Assembly: GCA_014323865.1 (NCBI GenBank)
Contig: JACONG010000010.1
Coordinates: forward strand, 1 to 64,000
Direction of reading: 5' to 3'
Length of the DNA stretch: 64,000 nucleotides
Source: Rhodospirillales bacterium
GTDB lineage: Bacteria; Pseudomonadota; Alphaproteobacteria; SP197
Below the pieces are notes generated by a model. It saw only the letters and a program-made list of their open reading frames with translations, did no database searches and was not told the DNA's origin. This document shows positions 55,816 through 64,000 of this stretch, piece after piece. How positions within the stretch are numbered: position 1 is the stretch's first letter; every line of letters starts with the position of its first letter. The position numbers and the translations under genes were made by a program.

Positions 55816-57761
55816 ATGCGGCGTTTCCCAACCTCTTCTCGCCGGTCGATCTGGGAACCACCAGGGTTCGCAACCGGATCGTTTCGACCGGCCACCACAC
55901 GCACCACTCCCATGGTGTGCCATCGGATCGTTACATCGCCTATCAGGAAGCGCGTGCGCGGGGCGGTGCCGGACTGATCGTGGCCGAGGTGGCCGGTGTT
56001 CATCAGACCGCCCATTTTGCTGACAACTTCCTGCAGGCCGACACACCCGCGTGCATCCCCGGTTACCGCCGGCTGGCCGAGGCAGTTCACGGCCACGGCG
56101 CCGCGCTGTTCGGCCAGCTCTTTCACCCGGGTCGCGAGGTGCAATCGACGCCCGACGGGACGCTCGCAACTGCCTACGCGCCATCGTCGGTGCCGAACGA
56201 ACGTTTCCACATCATGCCGCGGTCGATGTCGGACGCGTTGATCGAAGAGGTCATTGAGGGCTTTGGGCGCAGCGCCGGCCATATGGTGGAGGCCGGGCTT
56301 GATGGCGTGGAGCTGGTCGCAAGCCAGGGCTACCTGCCGGCCCAGTTTCTCAATCCCCGCCTCAACCTTCGTGAAGATTGCTGGGGCGGCTCTTTCGAGA
56401 ACCGATTTCGCTTCGTCGTGCACTGTCTTGACGCGATGCGTTCGGCCATCGGTGACCGGAGCCTGGGGATGCGCATTTCCGGCGACGAACTCGAACCGGC
56501 CCAAGGACTCAGCGCCGACGAGGTTGTCGACATCTGCGCAGTCTTGGCGCCGAAGCTCGATTACATCAGCGTGGTCGCGGGCATGTCGTCGAGCCTGGGT
56601 GCCTCAATCCATATCGCCGCACCGATGGGTGTGCCTGCGGGTTACGTCGCGCCCTACGGCCGGCGCATCAAGGAGGCCACTGGTCTGCCCGTGATTGTGA
56701 CCGGCCGTGTCAACCAGCCGCAGACGGCCGAAACAATCCTGGCATCGGGTGATGCGGATCTTTGTGGCATGACCCGTGCGATGATCTGCGACCCACAGAT
56801 GCCCGCCAAGACGCAGGCGGGTCGATTGGACGACATCAGGGCGTGCATCGCATGTAACCAGGCCTGCATCGGTCACTCGCACAAAGGCGTGCCGGTCTCC
56901 TGCATCCAGTATCCCGAAAGTGGGCGGGAGGTTGAGTTCGGCGACATCACCCCGGCTGACGCCCACAAGCACGTGATGGTGGTGGGGGGCGGTCCCGCCG
57001 GCATGAAGGCGGCTGCGGTTGCGGGGGCACGAGGCCATGACGTGACCCTGCATGAAGCTGCGGATCGCCTTGGTGGACAGGTCCTGCTGGCGCAGCGTCT
57101 GCCGGGGCGCGAGGAATTCGGCGGGATCGTTCAGAACCTTGAGCGCGAGATGCGCGAGGCCGGTGTGTCCGTCCGACTGGGATCGCATGTCGATCAGGCG
57201 ACGATCGCGTCCGACACGCCAGACGCCGTGATCGTTGCGACCGGAGGCGTGCCGTATCGCCCAGCGATCGAGGGCGAGGAGGAGGCGCATGTTGTCGACG
57301 CCTGGCAGGCGCTTGATGGCGCCAATATCGGCAACCGGATTGTCATTGCAGACTGGCGCTGTGACTGGATCGGCATCGGGCTCGCCGAGATGCTCGCGAG
57401 CTCGGGCCGTCATGTAAGGTTGATGGTCAACGGCGCGATGGCAGGCGAAATCCTCCAGCTCTACGTGCGCAATCACTACGTCGGTCGTCTTCACAGGCTG
57501 GGCGTCGAGATCCGCACCCATGCGCGGCTGTTCGGTGCCGATGCCGGCAGCGCCTACTTCCAGAACACACTGACCAACGAAGCGATTGTCGCAGACGATG
57601 TCAACACGCTGGTTCTTTCACTCGGGCAGACGCCCTGTGATGACCTCGGCGAAGCCTTGGAACGCGCGGGCATTGCCTTCACCCGTATCGGTGACTGCCT
57701 CGCCCCCCGCACTGCCGAAGAGGCGGTTCTCGAGGGCCTGCAGGCGGCCTGGGAGGTTTGA
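55812..57761 (+). CDS. Old-Yellow-Enzyme/trimethylamine-dehydrogenase-like iron-sulfur flavoprotein
   Basis: 649 residues. Residues 1-~330 are an FMN TIM barrel (NLFSPVDLGTTRVRNRIVST, GQLFHPGREVQSTPDGTLAT, ELVASQGYLPAQFLNPRLNL). A 4Fe-4S cluster follows: C345, C348, C352, C364 (CIACNQACIGHSHKGVPVSC), then an FAD/NAD domain from HVMVVGGGPAGMKAAAVAGA. This is the layout of trimethylamine dehydrogenase, dimethylamine dehydrogenase, 2,4-dienoyl-CoA reductase and betaine demethylases. Given the neighbours, an N-demethylase or C-N cleaving role is likeliest but unproven. Confidence 0.85.
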   Translation: MNAAFPNLFSPVDLGTTRVRNRIVSTGHHTHHSHGVPSDRYIAYQEARARGGAGLIVAEVAGVHQTAHFADNFLQADTPACIPGYRRLAEAVHGHGAALFGQLFHPGREVQSTPDGTLATAYAPSSVPNERFHIMPRSMSDALIEEVIEGFGRSAGHMVEAGLDGVELVASQGYLPAQFLNPRLNLREDCWGGSFENRFRFVVHCLDAMRSAIGDRSLGMRISGDELEPAQGLSADEVVDICAVLAPKLDYISVVAGMSSSLGASIHIAAPMGVPAGYVAPYGRRIKEATGLPVIVTGRVNQPQTAETILASGDADLCGMTRAMICDPQMPAKTQAGRLDDIRACIACNQACIGHSHKGVPVSCIQYPESGREVEFGDITPADAHKHVMVVGGGPAGMKAAAVAGARGHDVTLHEAADRLGGQVLLAQRLPGREEFGGIVQNLEREMREAGVSVRLGSHVDQATIASDTPDAVIVATGGVPYRPAIEGEEEAHVVDAWQALDGANIGNRIVIADWRCDWIGIGLAEMLASSGRHVRLMVNGAMAGEILQLYVRNHYVGRLHRLGVEIRTHARLFGADAGSAYFQNTLTNEAIVADDVNTLVLSLGQTPCDDLGEALERAGIAFTRIGDCLAPRTAEEAVLEGLQAAWEV

Positions 57762-59440
57762 TGAACGAACGGATCGGTGCTGGCGAAGCGGTGGTCGGCT
57801 TGCTCGAACAGGCCTGTGTCGGAACCGTCTTCGGTCTGCTCGGCGGTTCCATGCTGGAGCTTTACGACGCCCTGCGTTCGTCGGAGATTGCCTACGTCGG
57901 TACGCGGGACGAGCGGGCCGCGGGCCACATGGCCGACGGTTACGCCCGCATCACCGGTGGTCCCGGCGTCGTGCTGGGGGCGCAGGCTGGGCCCGGTGTT
58001 GCAAACCTGGTGACAGCGATCGCCGAGGCGCACTTGGCCTATTCGCCCGTCGTTGCGATTGCGGGGGCAATCTCGCGCGAGCAGGCCGGGCGTGACACGT
58101 TCCAGGAGATCGACCAGCAGGCGCTCTTTGCCCCGATCTCCAAGCGGTCGATCGTGGTCCCTGGGCCCGATCGCCTGCCTGAACTGATGGCCGAGGCCAT
58201 GCGGGTCGCGATGACCGGTCGGCGTGGTCCCGTTGTGTTGCATGTGCCGCGCGATTGCTTTGCGGCCGATGTTCCTGCCAGCACGTCGCTGCTTCATCTG
58301 CAGGCATCCGCCGGCGGGCCGTCCTGCGTACAGCTCGATGCGATCGTCGGCATGCTGCGCGACGCGCGGCGCCCGGTCCTTGTGGCCGGCGCTGGCTTCA
58401 AATGGTCGGGCGGTTCACAGGCGCTGGCCACCCTGGCCGAGGCGCTGGAGGTTCCGGTCGTGGCGTCGACAGGGCACCACGATGTCCTGCCGACCGATCA
58501 TCCGCTGCTGGCTGGCCAGGCCGGACCGCGCGGCAATCGCGCGGCAAGCGCCCTGACCCGCGATGCCGATCTGATCTTGGCGCTGGGAACACGGCTCGGT
58601 TTCAACTCGACCTTCCACAGCAATGACTATGTCGCCGCCGACGCCAGGATCGTTCAGGTCGACATCGATGCCATGGCGCTCGGCCGACACTTCCCGGTGT
58701 CGCTTGGGATCGTCGCGGATGCACGCGCGACGGCCGTCGCGCTGCACAACAGAGTGCGAGCCGAGGGTATCGATGGCGCGGCCTGGTCGTCGTGGACGTC
58801 GGCCTTCACGGCGAACCGCGAGGCGCTGAATGCCGAGCGCAGGGAAGAGGCGCGTCAGACGGGCGATCCCCTGCCGCCTGTGCGTGTCTTCGGGGAGATT
58901 CGCGAAGCACTGCCGGAGAATGTGATCGTCACGCTCGACACCGGGGCAATGTGTCTCCAAGCCGCCGACCGGATGCGGTTCGGGCAGACGCCGGGCCTCG
59001 TCACGCCGCTCGACTTCGGCCTCGTCGGCTTCGGCTACGCCGCTGCCCTGGGCGCTCAGGCGGCAGCGCCTGACAGGCCCGTCGTCTCCATCATGGGCGA
59101 CGGCGGTTTCGGCATGACGATGATCGAGATGACGACGGCCGTACAGCATGGTCTTCCGGTCGTCGCGGTCGTGCTCGACAACGGCGCCTGGGGCGCGGAG
59201 AAGGCCTATCAGCGCGACTTCTTCGATGCGCGCTATCTCGGTGCCGATCTGCTCAACCCGAGTTACCCCACCTTTGCCGAACAGATCGGCGCGAAGGGCT
59301 ACACGGCATCGGAACCGGGCGAGGTCGGCCGGATGCTCTCGGAGGCACTCGCGGCGGGTGAACCCGCCGTCATCCAAGTCGCGGTCGATCGGGAAGCGAT
59401 GTCCAGCCTGCGCAAGGACCTCTTCAGGAGACCGGTGTAG
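57761..59440 (+). CDS. Thiamine-diphosphate enzyme, acetolactate-synthase/Xsc-like
   Basis: 559 residues from ATG 57761, which shares a base with the preceding stop. N-terminal catalytic Glu in GTRDERAAGHMADGYARITG; central Rossmann domain QALATLAEALEVPVVASTGH; C-terminal TPP signature GDGGFGMTMIEMTTAVQHGL and VVLDNGAWGAEKAYQRDFFD. The WGAEK..Q stretch resembles sulfoacetaldehyde acetyltransferase (Xsc), though taurine genes and pta are absent. It probably handles a C2/C3 aldehyde or keto acid released by the upstream enzymes. Confidence 0.8.
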   Translation: MNERIGAGEAVVGLLEQACVGTVFGLLGGSMLELYDALRSSEIAYVGTRDERAAGHMADGYARITGGPGVVLGAQAGPGVANLVTAIAEAHLAYSPVVAIAGAISREQAGRDTFQEIDQQALFAPISKRSIVVPGPDRLPELMAEAMRVAMTGRRGPVVLHVPRDCFAADVPASTSLLHLQASAGGPSCVQLDAIVGMLRDARRPVLVAGAGFKWSGGSQALATLAEALEVPVVASTGHHDVLPTDHPLLAGQAGPRGNRAASALTRDADLILALGTRLGFNSTFHSNDYVAADARIVQVDIDAMALGRHFPVSLGIVADARATAVALHNRVRAEGIDGAAWSSWTSAFTANREALNAERREEARQTGDPLPPVRVFGEIREALPENVIVTLDTGAMCLQAADRMRFGQTPGLVTPLDFGLVGFGYAAALGAQAAAPDRPVVSIMGDGGFGMTMIEMTTAVQHGLPVVAVVLDNGAWGAEKAYQRDFFDARYLGADLLNPSYPTFAEQIGAKGYTASEPGEVGRMLSEALAAGEPAVIQVAVDREAMSSLRKDLFRRPV

Positions 59441-59485
59441 GACGTTCGACGCGACGCATCCAGGATGATGCGGCGGGCCAAAAGA

Positions 59486-60091
59486 CTACGCCTCGCCGAT
59501 TTCCTTCGGTTCCTCGGCGTCGCGGGCGGCGAGCTCGGCGCGGGCGGCGGCGAGGTTCTTTTCCAGTGTCGCAGCCTTGGCGTTTGCCTTCTCGATCTCG
59601 ACGTTGAGGTCCTTGGCCGTGCACAGCCCCAGCAGAACGGGATCCTTCGGCTCCAGTTCCTCGGAGTTGCGGTGGGTGCCCTCGCGCACATGGGTTATGG
59701 TCTGCTTGGTCGTGCCGATCAGGCGCACGATCTGGGCGTCGGCAAGCTGCGGGAACCGCTTCAGCAGGTAGGCGATGGCGTCGGGCTTGTCCTGGCGTTT
59801 GGAGACCGGTGTGTAGCGCGCCTTGCTCTGCTTGATCTTGGGCAGGTCCTTGCGCTCGCGCAGCTTGAGCGACGCATCGGGGTCGGCTTCGCATCGCGCG
59901 ATCTCGTCAGCGTCCATCTGGCCCCACAGAACCGGATCCTGGCCGACGATGCTGGTCGCGACCTCGCCGTCGGCGATGCTCTGGATCTCGAGCTCATGCA
60001 TGCCGCACAGGTCGGCGATCTGCTTGAAGGTCAGCGTCGTGTTGTAGACCAGCCAGACGGCGGTTGCCTGGGGCATGAGCAACTTTGCCAT
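59486..60091 (-). CDS. trcR: DUF1013 cell-cycle regulator TrcR
   Basis: 201 residues from ATG 60091 (a second ATG lies one codon upstream). MAKLLMPQATAVWLVYNTTL, IADLCGMHELEIQSIADGEV, KARYTPVSKRQDKPDAIAYL and LKRFPQLADAQIVRLIGTTK are typical of this nearly pan-alphaproteobacterial family, described as a transcriptional regulator of the cell cycle. A C-terminal coiled coil (EIEKANAKAATLEKNLAAAR) follows. Single, stand-alone gene. Confidence 0.85.
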   Translation of the reverse strand: MAKLLMPQATAVWLVYNTTLTFKQIADLCGMHELEIQSIADGEVATSIVGQDPVLWGQMDADEIARCEADPDASLKLRERKDLPKIKQSKARYTPVSKRQDKPDAIAYLLKRFPQLADAQIVRLIGTTKQTITHVREGTHRNSEELEPKDPVLLGLCTAKDLNVEIEKANAKAATLEKNLAAARAELAARDAEEPKEIGEA

Positions 60092-60180
60092 CATGTCTCC
60101 TTGATACGGCGCGGCCGCGAATCGGGCCCAGTACGGAAGCTACCTAATCGATCAGTCGTTCTCTGACAACCGATCCGCCG

Positions 60181-61179
60181 TCATTCCATGGTCAGCACCA
60201 CCTTGCCCACGTGGTCGCCGTCGATGGCGTCCTGCGCCTCGGCAGCCCGGACCAGGGGATAGGCGGCGTGCATGACGGGCTTGACCCGGCCGTTCTCCAG
60301 CAGCGGCAGGACCTCACGTTTGAGCTCCTCGGCGATCGCACCTTTCTCGAGGACCGACCGCGCCCGCAGGGTGGAACCGGTGATGGTCGCGCGCTTCATC
60401 ATCAACGGGGCGAAGTTCACCTCGGCCTTCGGCCCGCCCAGGAACGCGATGAAACAGAGCCGGCCTTCGGTTGCCAGCGCCTTGATGTTCTTCGGAATAT
60501 AGCTGCCGCCCACCATGTCGAGGATGACGTTGACGCCCCGCCCATCGGTCAGGTCGGCCGTCACTTCGACGAAATCCTCGGTGCGATAGTTGATACCGCG
60601 CTCGGCACCGAGCGCTTCGCAGGAACGGCAGCGCTCGCCGCTGCCGGCAGTGACGAAGACGCGCGATCCCCGGGCTTGGGCGAGCTGAATGGCGGTGGTG
60701 CCGATACCGCTTGCACCACCGTGCACCAGCAGTGTTTCGCCGGCCTGCAGGCGCGAGCGCTGGAAGACGTTGGTCCAGACGGTGAAGAAGGTCTCAGGGA
60801 CCGCAGCGGCCTCGGCCATCGTCAAGGCCTCGGGAACGGGCAGGGCCTGCGGTGCGGGGACCACGCAGTACTCCGCGTAGCCGCCACCTGAGACGAGCGC
60901 CATGACCTTGTCGCCGACGGTCAGATCGGCGGAGTCCGGGCCGTTGGCCACCACCTCGCCCGAGATTTCCAAGCCTGGGATGTCGCTGGCGCCGGGCGGG
61001 GGCGGATAACCCCCGGCGCGCTGCAGCAGGTCCGGCCGGTTGACGCCGGCGGCCGCGACCTTGACCAGCACCTCGCCGATCGACGGCACCGGTACCGGTC
61101 GTTCCGCGATCTTGACGACCTCGGATCCGCCGCTGCCGTCGTACGCGATCGCGCGCATGGTCATGGGCAGGTCGGTCAT
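60181..61179 (-). CDS. Zinc-independent NAD(P)H quinone oxidoreductase (PIG3-like)
   Basis: 332-residue medium-chain reductase: MRAIAYDGSGGSEVVKIAER, VAAAGVNRPDLLQRAGGYPP, and the cofactor loop LLVHGGASGIGTTAIQLAQA. Zinc-ligand cysteines of alcohol dehydrogenases are absent. Reduces quinones with NADPH in homologues. Divergent from the DUF1192 gene across 76 bp. Confidence 0.88.
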   Translation of the reverse strand: MTDLPMTMRAIAYDGSGGSEVVKIAERPVPVPSIGEVLVKVAAAGVNRPDLLQRAGGYPPPPGASDIPGLEISGEVVANGPDSADLTVGDKVMALVSGGGYAEYCVVPAPQALPVPEALTMAEAAAVPETFFTVWTNVFQRSRLQAGETLLVHGGASGIGTTAIQLAQARGSRVFVTAGSGERCRSCEALGAERGINYRTEDFVEVTADLTDGRGVNVILDMVGGSYIPKNIKALATEGRLCFIAFLGGPKAEVNFAPLMMKRATITGSTLRARSVLEKGAIAEELKREVLPLLENGRVKPVMHAAYPLVRAAEAQDAIDGDHVGKVVLTME

Positions 61180-61255
61180 GGCGATCTCCGGGGCGATTCA
61201 GTCGTTTGACGATCTGCTCTATAACAGGGTTACCGGATCAAGCGAGGAGAACGCC

Positions 61256-61438
61256 ATGGACATCGACGATGTGGAGCCCAAACGGCCCACGGCCAAGCCT
61301 CGGAACCTGGAGACCATGTCGATTGAGGCGCTCAAGGATTACGTCGCGGAACTCGAAGCCGAGATCGGCCGCGCCCGGGCCATGATCAACAGCAAGGAAG
61401 GTGCCCGCGCGTCGGCCGATTCCGTGTTCAAAATCTGA
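61256..61438 (+). CDS. DUF1192 small protein
   Basis: 60 residues from ATG 61256 after AGGAG. MDIDDVEPKRPTAKPRNLET, MSIEALKDYVAELEAEIGRA and the RAMINSKEGARASADSVFK tail match DUF1192, an alphaproteobacterial family of unknown function. Its central helix is likely a coiled coil. Confidence 0.85.
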   Translation: MDIDDVEPKRPTAKPRNLETMSIEALKDYVAELEAEIGRARAMINSKEGARASADSVFKI

Positions 61439-61548
61439 CGATCCGCCCACAGTTTGCGTCCCCTCGGGGGACCGGATGTGGTATTGTCAATGTGTCAACG
61501 CGCGATATCTGGACGCCAACCGAAGACAGAAACGAGTCAGAGGACATT

Positions 61549-62298
61549 ATGGCCGGCCATTCCAAATGGAAGAACATCATGTACCGCAAGGGCGCACAGG
61601 ATGCGAAGCGCGCCAAGCAGTTCACCAAGGTGGGGCGCGAGATCGCCGTTGCCGCCAAGACGGGCATGCCGGACCCCGAGCACAATCCGCGCTTGCGGGC
61701 CGCGATCCAGGCTGCGCGTGCCGTGAACATGGGCAAGGACGCCATCGAACGGGCCATAAGGAAGGCCGCCGGTGGTGACGACCAGACGGACTATCAGGAG
61801 ATGCGCTACGAGGGTTACGGACCCGGCGGCATCGCAGTCATTGTCGAGGCGCTGACCGACAACCGCAACCGGACCGCATCCGAGGTCCGCGCCGCGTTCA
61901 ACAAGTTCGGCGGATCCTTGGGCGAGACCGGCAGTGTCTCCTTCATGTTCGAACGGTTCGGCCAGGTCGTGTTCGGTGCCGACGTCGGCGATTCCGACAC
62001 CATCTTCGAAGCGGGACTTGAGGCTGGCGCCAGCGATGTCGTCTCCGACGGTGACGGCCACACAATCTACTGTGCCCCCGGTGATTTCGGCCAGGTCAGC
62101 GAGGCGCTCTCCGATCAGTTCGGCGATCCGCAGGAAGCTGGCCTGATCTGGAAACCCGGCAACACCATCGAGATCGATGAAGAAAAGGGCAGCACCCTGC
62201 TCAAGCTCATCGACGTCCTTGAGGACAACGATGACATTCAGTCGGTCGCGGCGAACTTCGAGATCGCCGCCGACGTTATGGAACGGCTGGTCGCCTGA
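61549..62298 (+). CDS. yebC: YebC/PmpR-family regulator (TACO1-like)
   Basis: 249 residues from ATG 61549 (MAGHSKWKNIMYRKGAQDAK), the invariant family start. Known both as DNA-binding regulator and as a translation factor that helps ribosomes through proline stretches. GYGPGGIAVIVEALTDNRNR and FNKFGGSLGETGSVSFMFER are conserved. Shares one base with the ruvC start, the usual yebC-ruvCAB arrangement. Confidence 0.95.
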   Translation: MAGHSKWKNIMYRKGAQDAKRAKQFTKVGREIAVAAKTGMPDPEHNPRLRAAIQAARAVNMGKDAIERAIRKAAGGDDQTDYQEMRYEGYGPGGIAVIVEALTDNRNRTASEVRAAFNKFGGSLGETGSVSFMFERFGQVVFGADVGDSDTIFEAGLEAGASDVVSDGDGHTIYCAPGDFGQVSEALSDQFGDPQEAGLIWKPGNTIEIDEEKGSTLLKLIDVLEDNDDIQSVAANFEIAADVMERLVA

Positions 62299-62807
62299 TG
62301 CGGATCCTGGGCCTGGATCCGGGCCTCCAACACACCGGCTGGGGTGTGATCGACATCGAAGGGAACTCCCTGCGCCACGTGGCGCATGGCGTGATCTCGC
62401 CTGCGATCAAGGCCGCCATGGCCGAGCGGCTGACGGCGATCTATGACGGTGTGGTCGACGTGCTCAACGCGCGCCATCCCGACGGCGTGGCGATCGAGGA
62501 AACTTTCGTCAACCGCAATCCGGACAGCACGCTGAAGCTTGGTCTTGCGCGCGGCGCGGCGCTCGTGGCTTCCGCCTCGACCGGCCTGCCGGTTGCGGAG
62601 TACGCGGCGCGGCTGGTTAAGAAGTCGGTCGTCGGCACGGGCAAGGCCGACAAGGATCAGATCGCCGCCATGGTGGCGATGCTGCTGCCCGATTCCGGCG
62701 TGAAGAGCGCCGATGCGGCCGATGCGCTCGCCGTTGCGATCTGCCACGCCCACCACGCGGAGACCTTGGGACCGCAGCGCCGTCTGACGGCGGCCGTGAC
62801 CGCATGA
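62298..62807 (+). CDS. ruvC: Holliday junction resolvase RuvC
   Basis: 169 residues. The RNase H-like active site is visible: first Asp in MRILGLDPGLQHTGWG (D7), Glu in VAIEETFVNRNPDSTLKLGL, and the C-terminal Asp pair in KSADAADALAVAICHAHH. Four-base overlap with ruvA. Confidence 0.95.
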   Translation: MRILGLDPGLQHTGWGVIDIEGNSLRHVAHGVISPAIKAAMAERLTAIYDGVVDVLNARHPDGVAIEETFVNRNPDSTLKLGLARGAALVASASTGLPVAEYAARLVKKSVVGTGKADKDQIAAMVAMLLPDSGVKSADAADALAVAICHAHHAETLGPQRRLTAAVTA

Positions 62808-63409
62808 TCGGCAAGCTGACAGGCACGCTCGACACGGCCGGCGAGGACTGGGCGATTCTTGATGTTGGCGGCGTCGGCTACGAGCTCTCCTGTTCGACCC
62901 GTACCTTGCGCACCCTGGGCGACGGCGCGACCAGTGTTTTCGTCGAGACCTTCATCCGCGACGACCGGATCGTCCTCTACGGATTTGCCGATCACGCCGA
63001 ACGTTATTGCTTCCGCATCCTGATGACCGTGCAAGGGGTCGGCGCGCGTGTCGCGCTGGCGATCCTGTCGGTGCTCGCACCCGAGGAGCTGACCCAGGCC
63101 ATCATGGCCGGGGACAAGACGGCGGTGGCGCGCGCCAGCGGCGTCGGCCCGCGCCTCGCCCAACGGGTCGTCACCGAGCTGAAGGACCGCATGGGCGATA
63201 TCGGCCCTGGACCGGGTGCCGCGCTGCAACCGGGAGCGCCGGCAACGGCCGATGCGGGGCCCGACGCCGACGCCCTCTCGGCACTGGTCAACCTGGGCTA
63301 CGGGCGCTCGGAGGCGTTCGCTGCGGTCGTTGCAGCCCGCAAGCTTCTGGGTGAGGGCGCGGATGTCGCGGCGCTGATCCGTGGCAGCCTCAAGGAGCTC
63401 TCGCAGTGA
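62804..63409 (+). CDS. ruvA: Holliday junction helicase subunit RuvA
   Basis: 201 residues: OB-fold N-terminus ([20 protein letters not shown]), tandem HhH motifs ([40 protein letters not shown]) and the flexible linker to the RuvB-binding domain III ([20 protein letters not shown]). Translationally coupled to ruvB. Confidence 0.95.
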   Translation: MIGKLTGTLDTAGEDWAILDVGGVGYELSCSTRTLRTLGDGATSVFVETFIRDDRIVLYGFADHAERYCFRILMTVQGVGARVALAILSVLAPEELTQAIMAGDKTAVARASGVGPRLAQRVVTELKDRMGDIGPGPGAALQPGAPATADAGPDADALSALVNLGYGRSEAFAAVVAARKLLGEGADVAALIRGSLKELSQ

Positions 63410-64000
63410 GTGACGATAGGCTGGTCAGCGGCGCGCCGGGCTCCGACGATGTCGAGGGTTCTCTCCGCCCACAGGCGCTCGACGACTTCATCGGCCAGCG
63501 TCAGGTCTGCCGTAACCTCGCCATCTTCGTGCAGGCGGCGCGCGGACGTGGCGAGGCGCTGGACCATGTGCTGCTGCATGGACCGCCCGGACTGGGCAAG
63601 ACGACGCTGGCCCAGATCGTCGCTCGTGAACTCGGTGTCGGGTTTCGCGCCACCTCGGGCCCGATCATCGTGCGTGCGGGTGACCTCGCCGCGCTGCTGA
63701 CCAACCTCGAAGAACGCGACGTCCTCTTTATCGACGAGATTCACCGCCTCAATCCTGCCGTAGAAGAGGTGCTTTATCCCGCCATGGAGGACTTCCAGCT
63801 CGACCTCATCATCGGCGAGGGGCCGGCGGCACGCTCCGTGCGCATTGATCTGCCGAAGTTCACGCTGGTGGGCGCGACGACGCGGTCGGGTCTTCTGACC
63901 ATGCCGCTGCGTGAACGTTTTGGCATTCCGCTCAGGCTCGACTTCTATGACGCCGACGACCTCGCGATCGTCGTGTCGCGCGCGGCGCGCATCATGGAGG
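63406..64000 (+). CDS. ruvB: Holliday junction helicase ATPase RuvB (3' end outside window)
   Basis: GTG start at 63406 overlapping the ruvA stop; 198 codons are visible before the window ends. Walker A is [10 protein letters not shown], Walker [21 protein letters not shown] and sensor 1 [17 protein letters not shown]. The N-terminal [12 protein letters not shown] is the standard RuvB opening. The DNA-binding winged helix lies beyond the edge. Confidence 0.95.
   Translation, partial: MSDDRLVSGAPGSDDVEGSLRPQALDDFIGQRQVCRNLAIFVQAARGRGEALDHVLLHGPPGLGKTTLAQIVARELGVGFRATSGPIIVRAGDLAALLTNLEERDVLFIDEIHRLNPAVEEVLYPAMEDFQLDLIIGEGPAARSVRIDLPKFTLVGATTRSGLLTMPLRERFGIPLRLDFYDADDLAIVVSRAARIME

Noticed and set aside
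53596-56184. 862-codon minus-strand open frame
   Set aside because: It lies antisense across yciB, the mttB-like gene and the flavoprotein gene; composition is Arg/His/Gly-rich shadow sequence without domains.
1-64000. CRISPR array
   Set aside because: No regularly spaced repeats and no cas-like genes were seen.
1-64000. Prophage or integrative element boundaries at tRNA-His
   Set aside because: No integrase gene and no repeated 3' tRNA segment were found downstream of 16374.

Overview
This is a GC-rich alphaproteobacterial chromosome segment, most like a marine Rhodospirillales-type lineage. Evidence for that: the tuf/S10/spc/alpha ribosomal order with adk between secY and rpsM and no rpmJ; the three-gene proton-translocating transhydrogenase; and the alphaproteobacterial families DUF1013/TrcR, DUF1192, COQ9 and DUF465. 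The expansion of trimethylamine-methyltransferase (MttB-like) genes, with a DMSP-lyase-like cupin, a PhyH dioxygenase and an Old-Yellow-Enzyme-type demethylase homologue, points to use of methylated osmolytes.

Layout. 1-15155: an intact ribosomal superoperon (tuf, S10 to L15, secY, adk, then a separately promoted rpsM-rpsK-rpoA-rplQ unit). 15156-16297: an IS630 remnant flanked by the broken ends of a GIY-YIG gene and an aspartate aminotransferase gene, then tRNA-His(GTG) at 16298. 16453-17734: an exported nuclease-like protein, an exported pentapeptide-repeat protein and a 57-residue eight-cysteine protein. 17735-23476: mixed metabolic genes, several broken. 23560-24676: rplM-rpsI with its own promoter and a strong terminator. 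24677-29600: a decayed accessory island. 29747-32598: pntAA-pntAB-pntB. 32630-37191: a broken GST gene, a broken mttB, an MmgE/PrpD gene and a frameshifted LysR gene. 37261-47005: mostly housekeeping (rpsU, def, COQ9, purKE, a diguanylate cyclase, ubiX, hldE, prpE). 47014-59440: the second methylated-amine region, with a broken MFS gene, a FAD oxidoreductase, two intact mttB-like genes, the cupin, a peroxiredoxin, yciB and an operon mttB-OYE-TPP enzyme. 59486-64000: trcR, a quinone oxidoreductase, yebC and ruvCAB (ruvB runs off the end).

The most striking property is the contrast between perfectly intact informational/core genes and about twenty disrupted accessory genes (single-base frameshifts, in-frame stops, internal deletions, truncated gene pairs, IS fragments). 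This looks like ongoing genome erosion, although uncorrected sequencing indels cannot be excluded for single-base cases. The best candidate for an undescribed system is the tightly overlapping operon at 54253-59440: an MttB-superfamily methyltransferase, a 4Fe-4S/FMN/FAD demethylase-like oxidoreductase and an Xsc-like thiamine-diphosphate enzyme. It has no corrinoid protein gene beside it. Another notable feature is ribosomal protein S21, whose only well-placed start codon is ATC.
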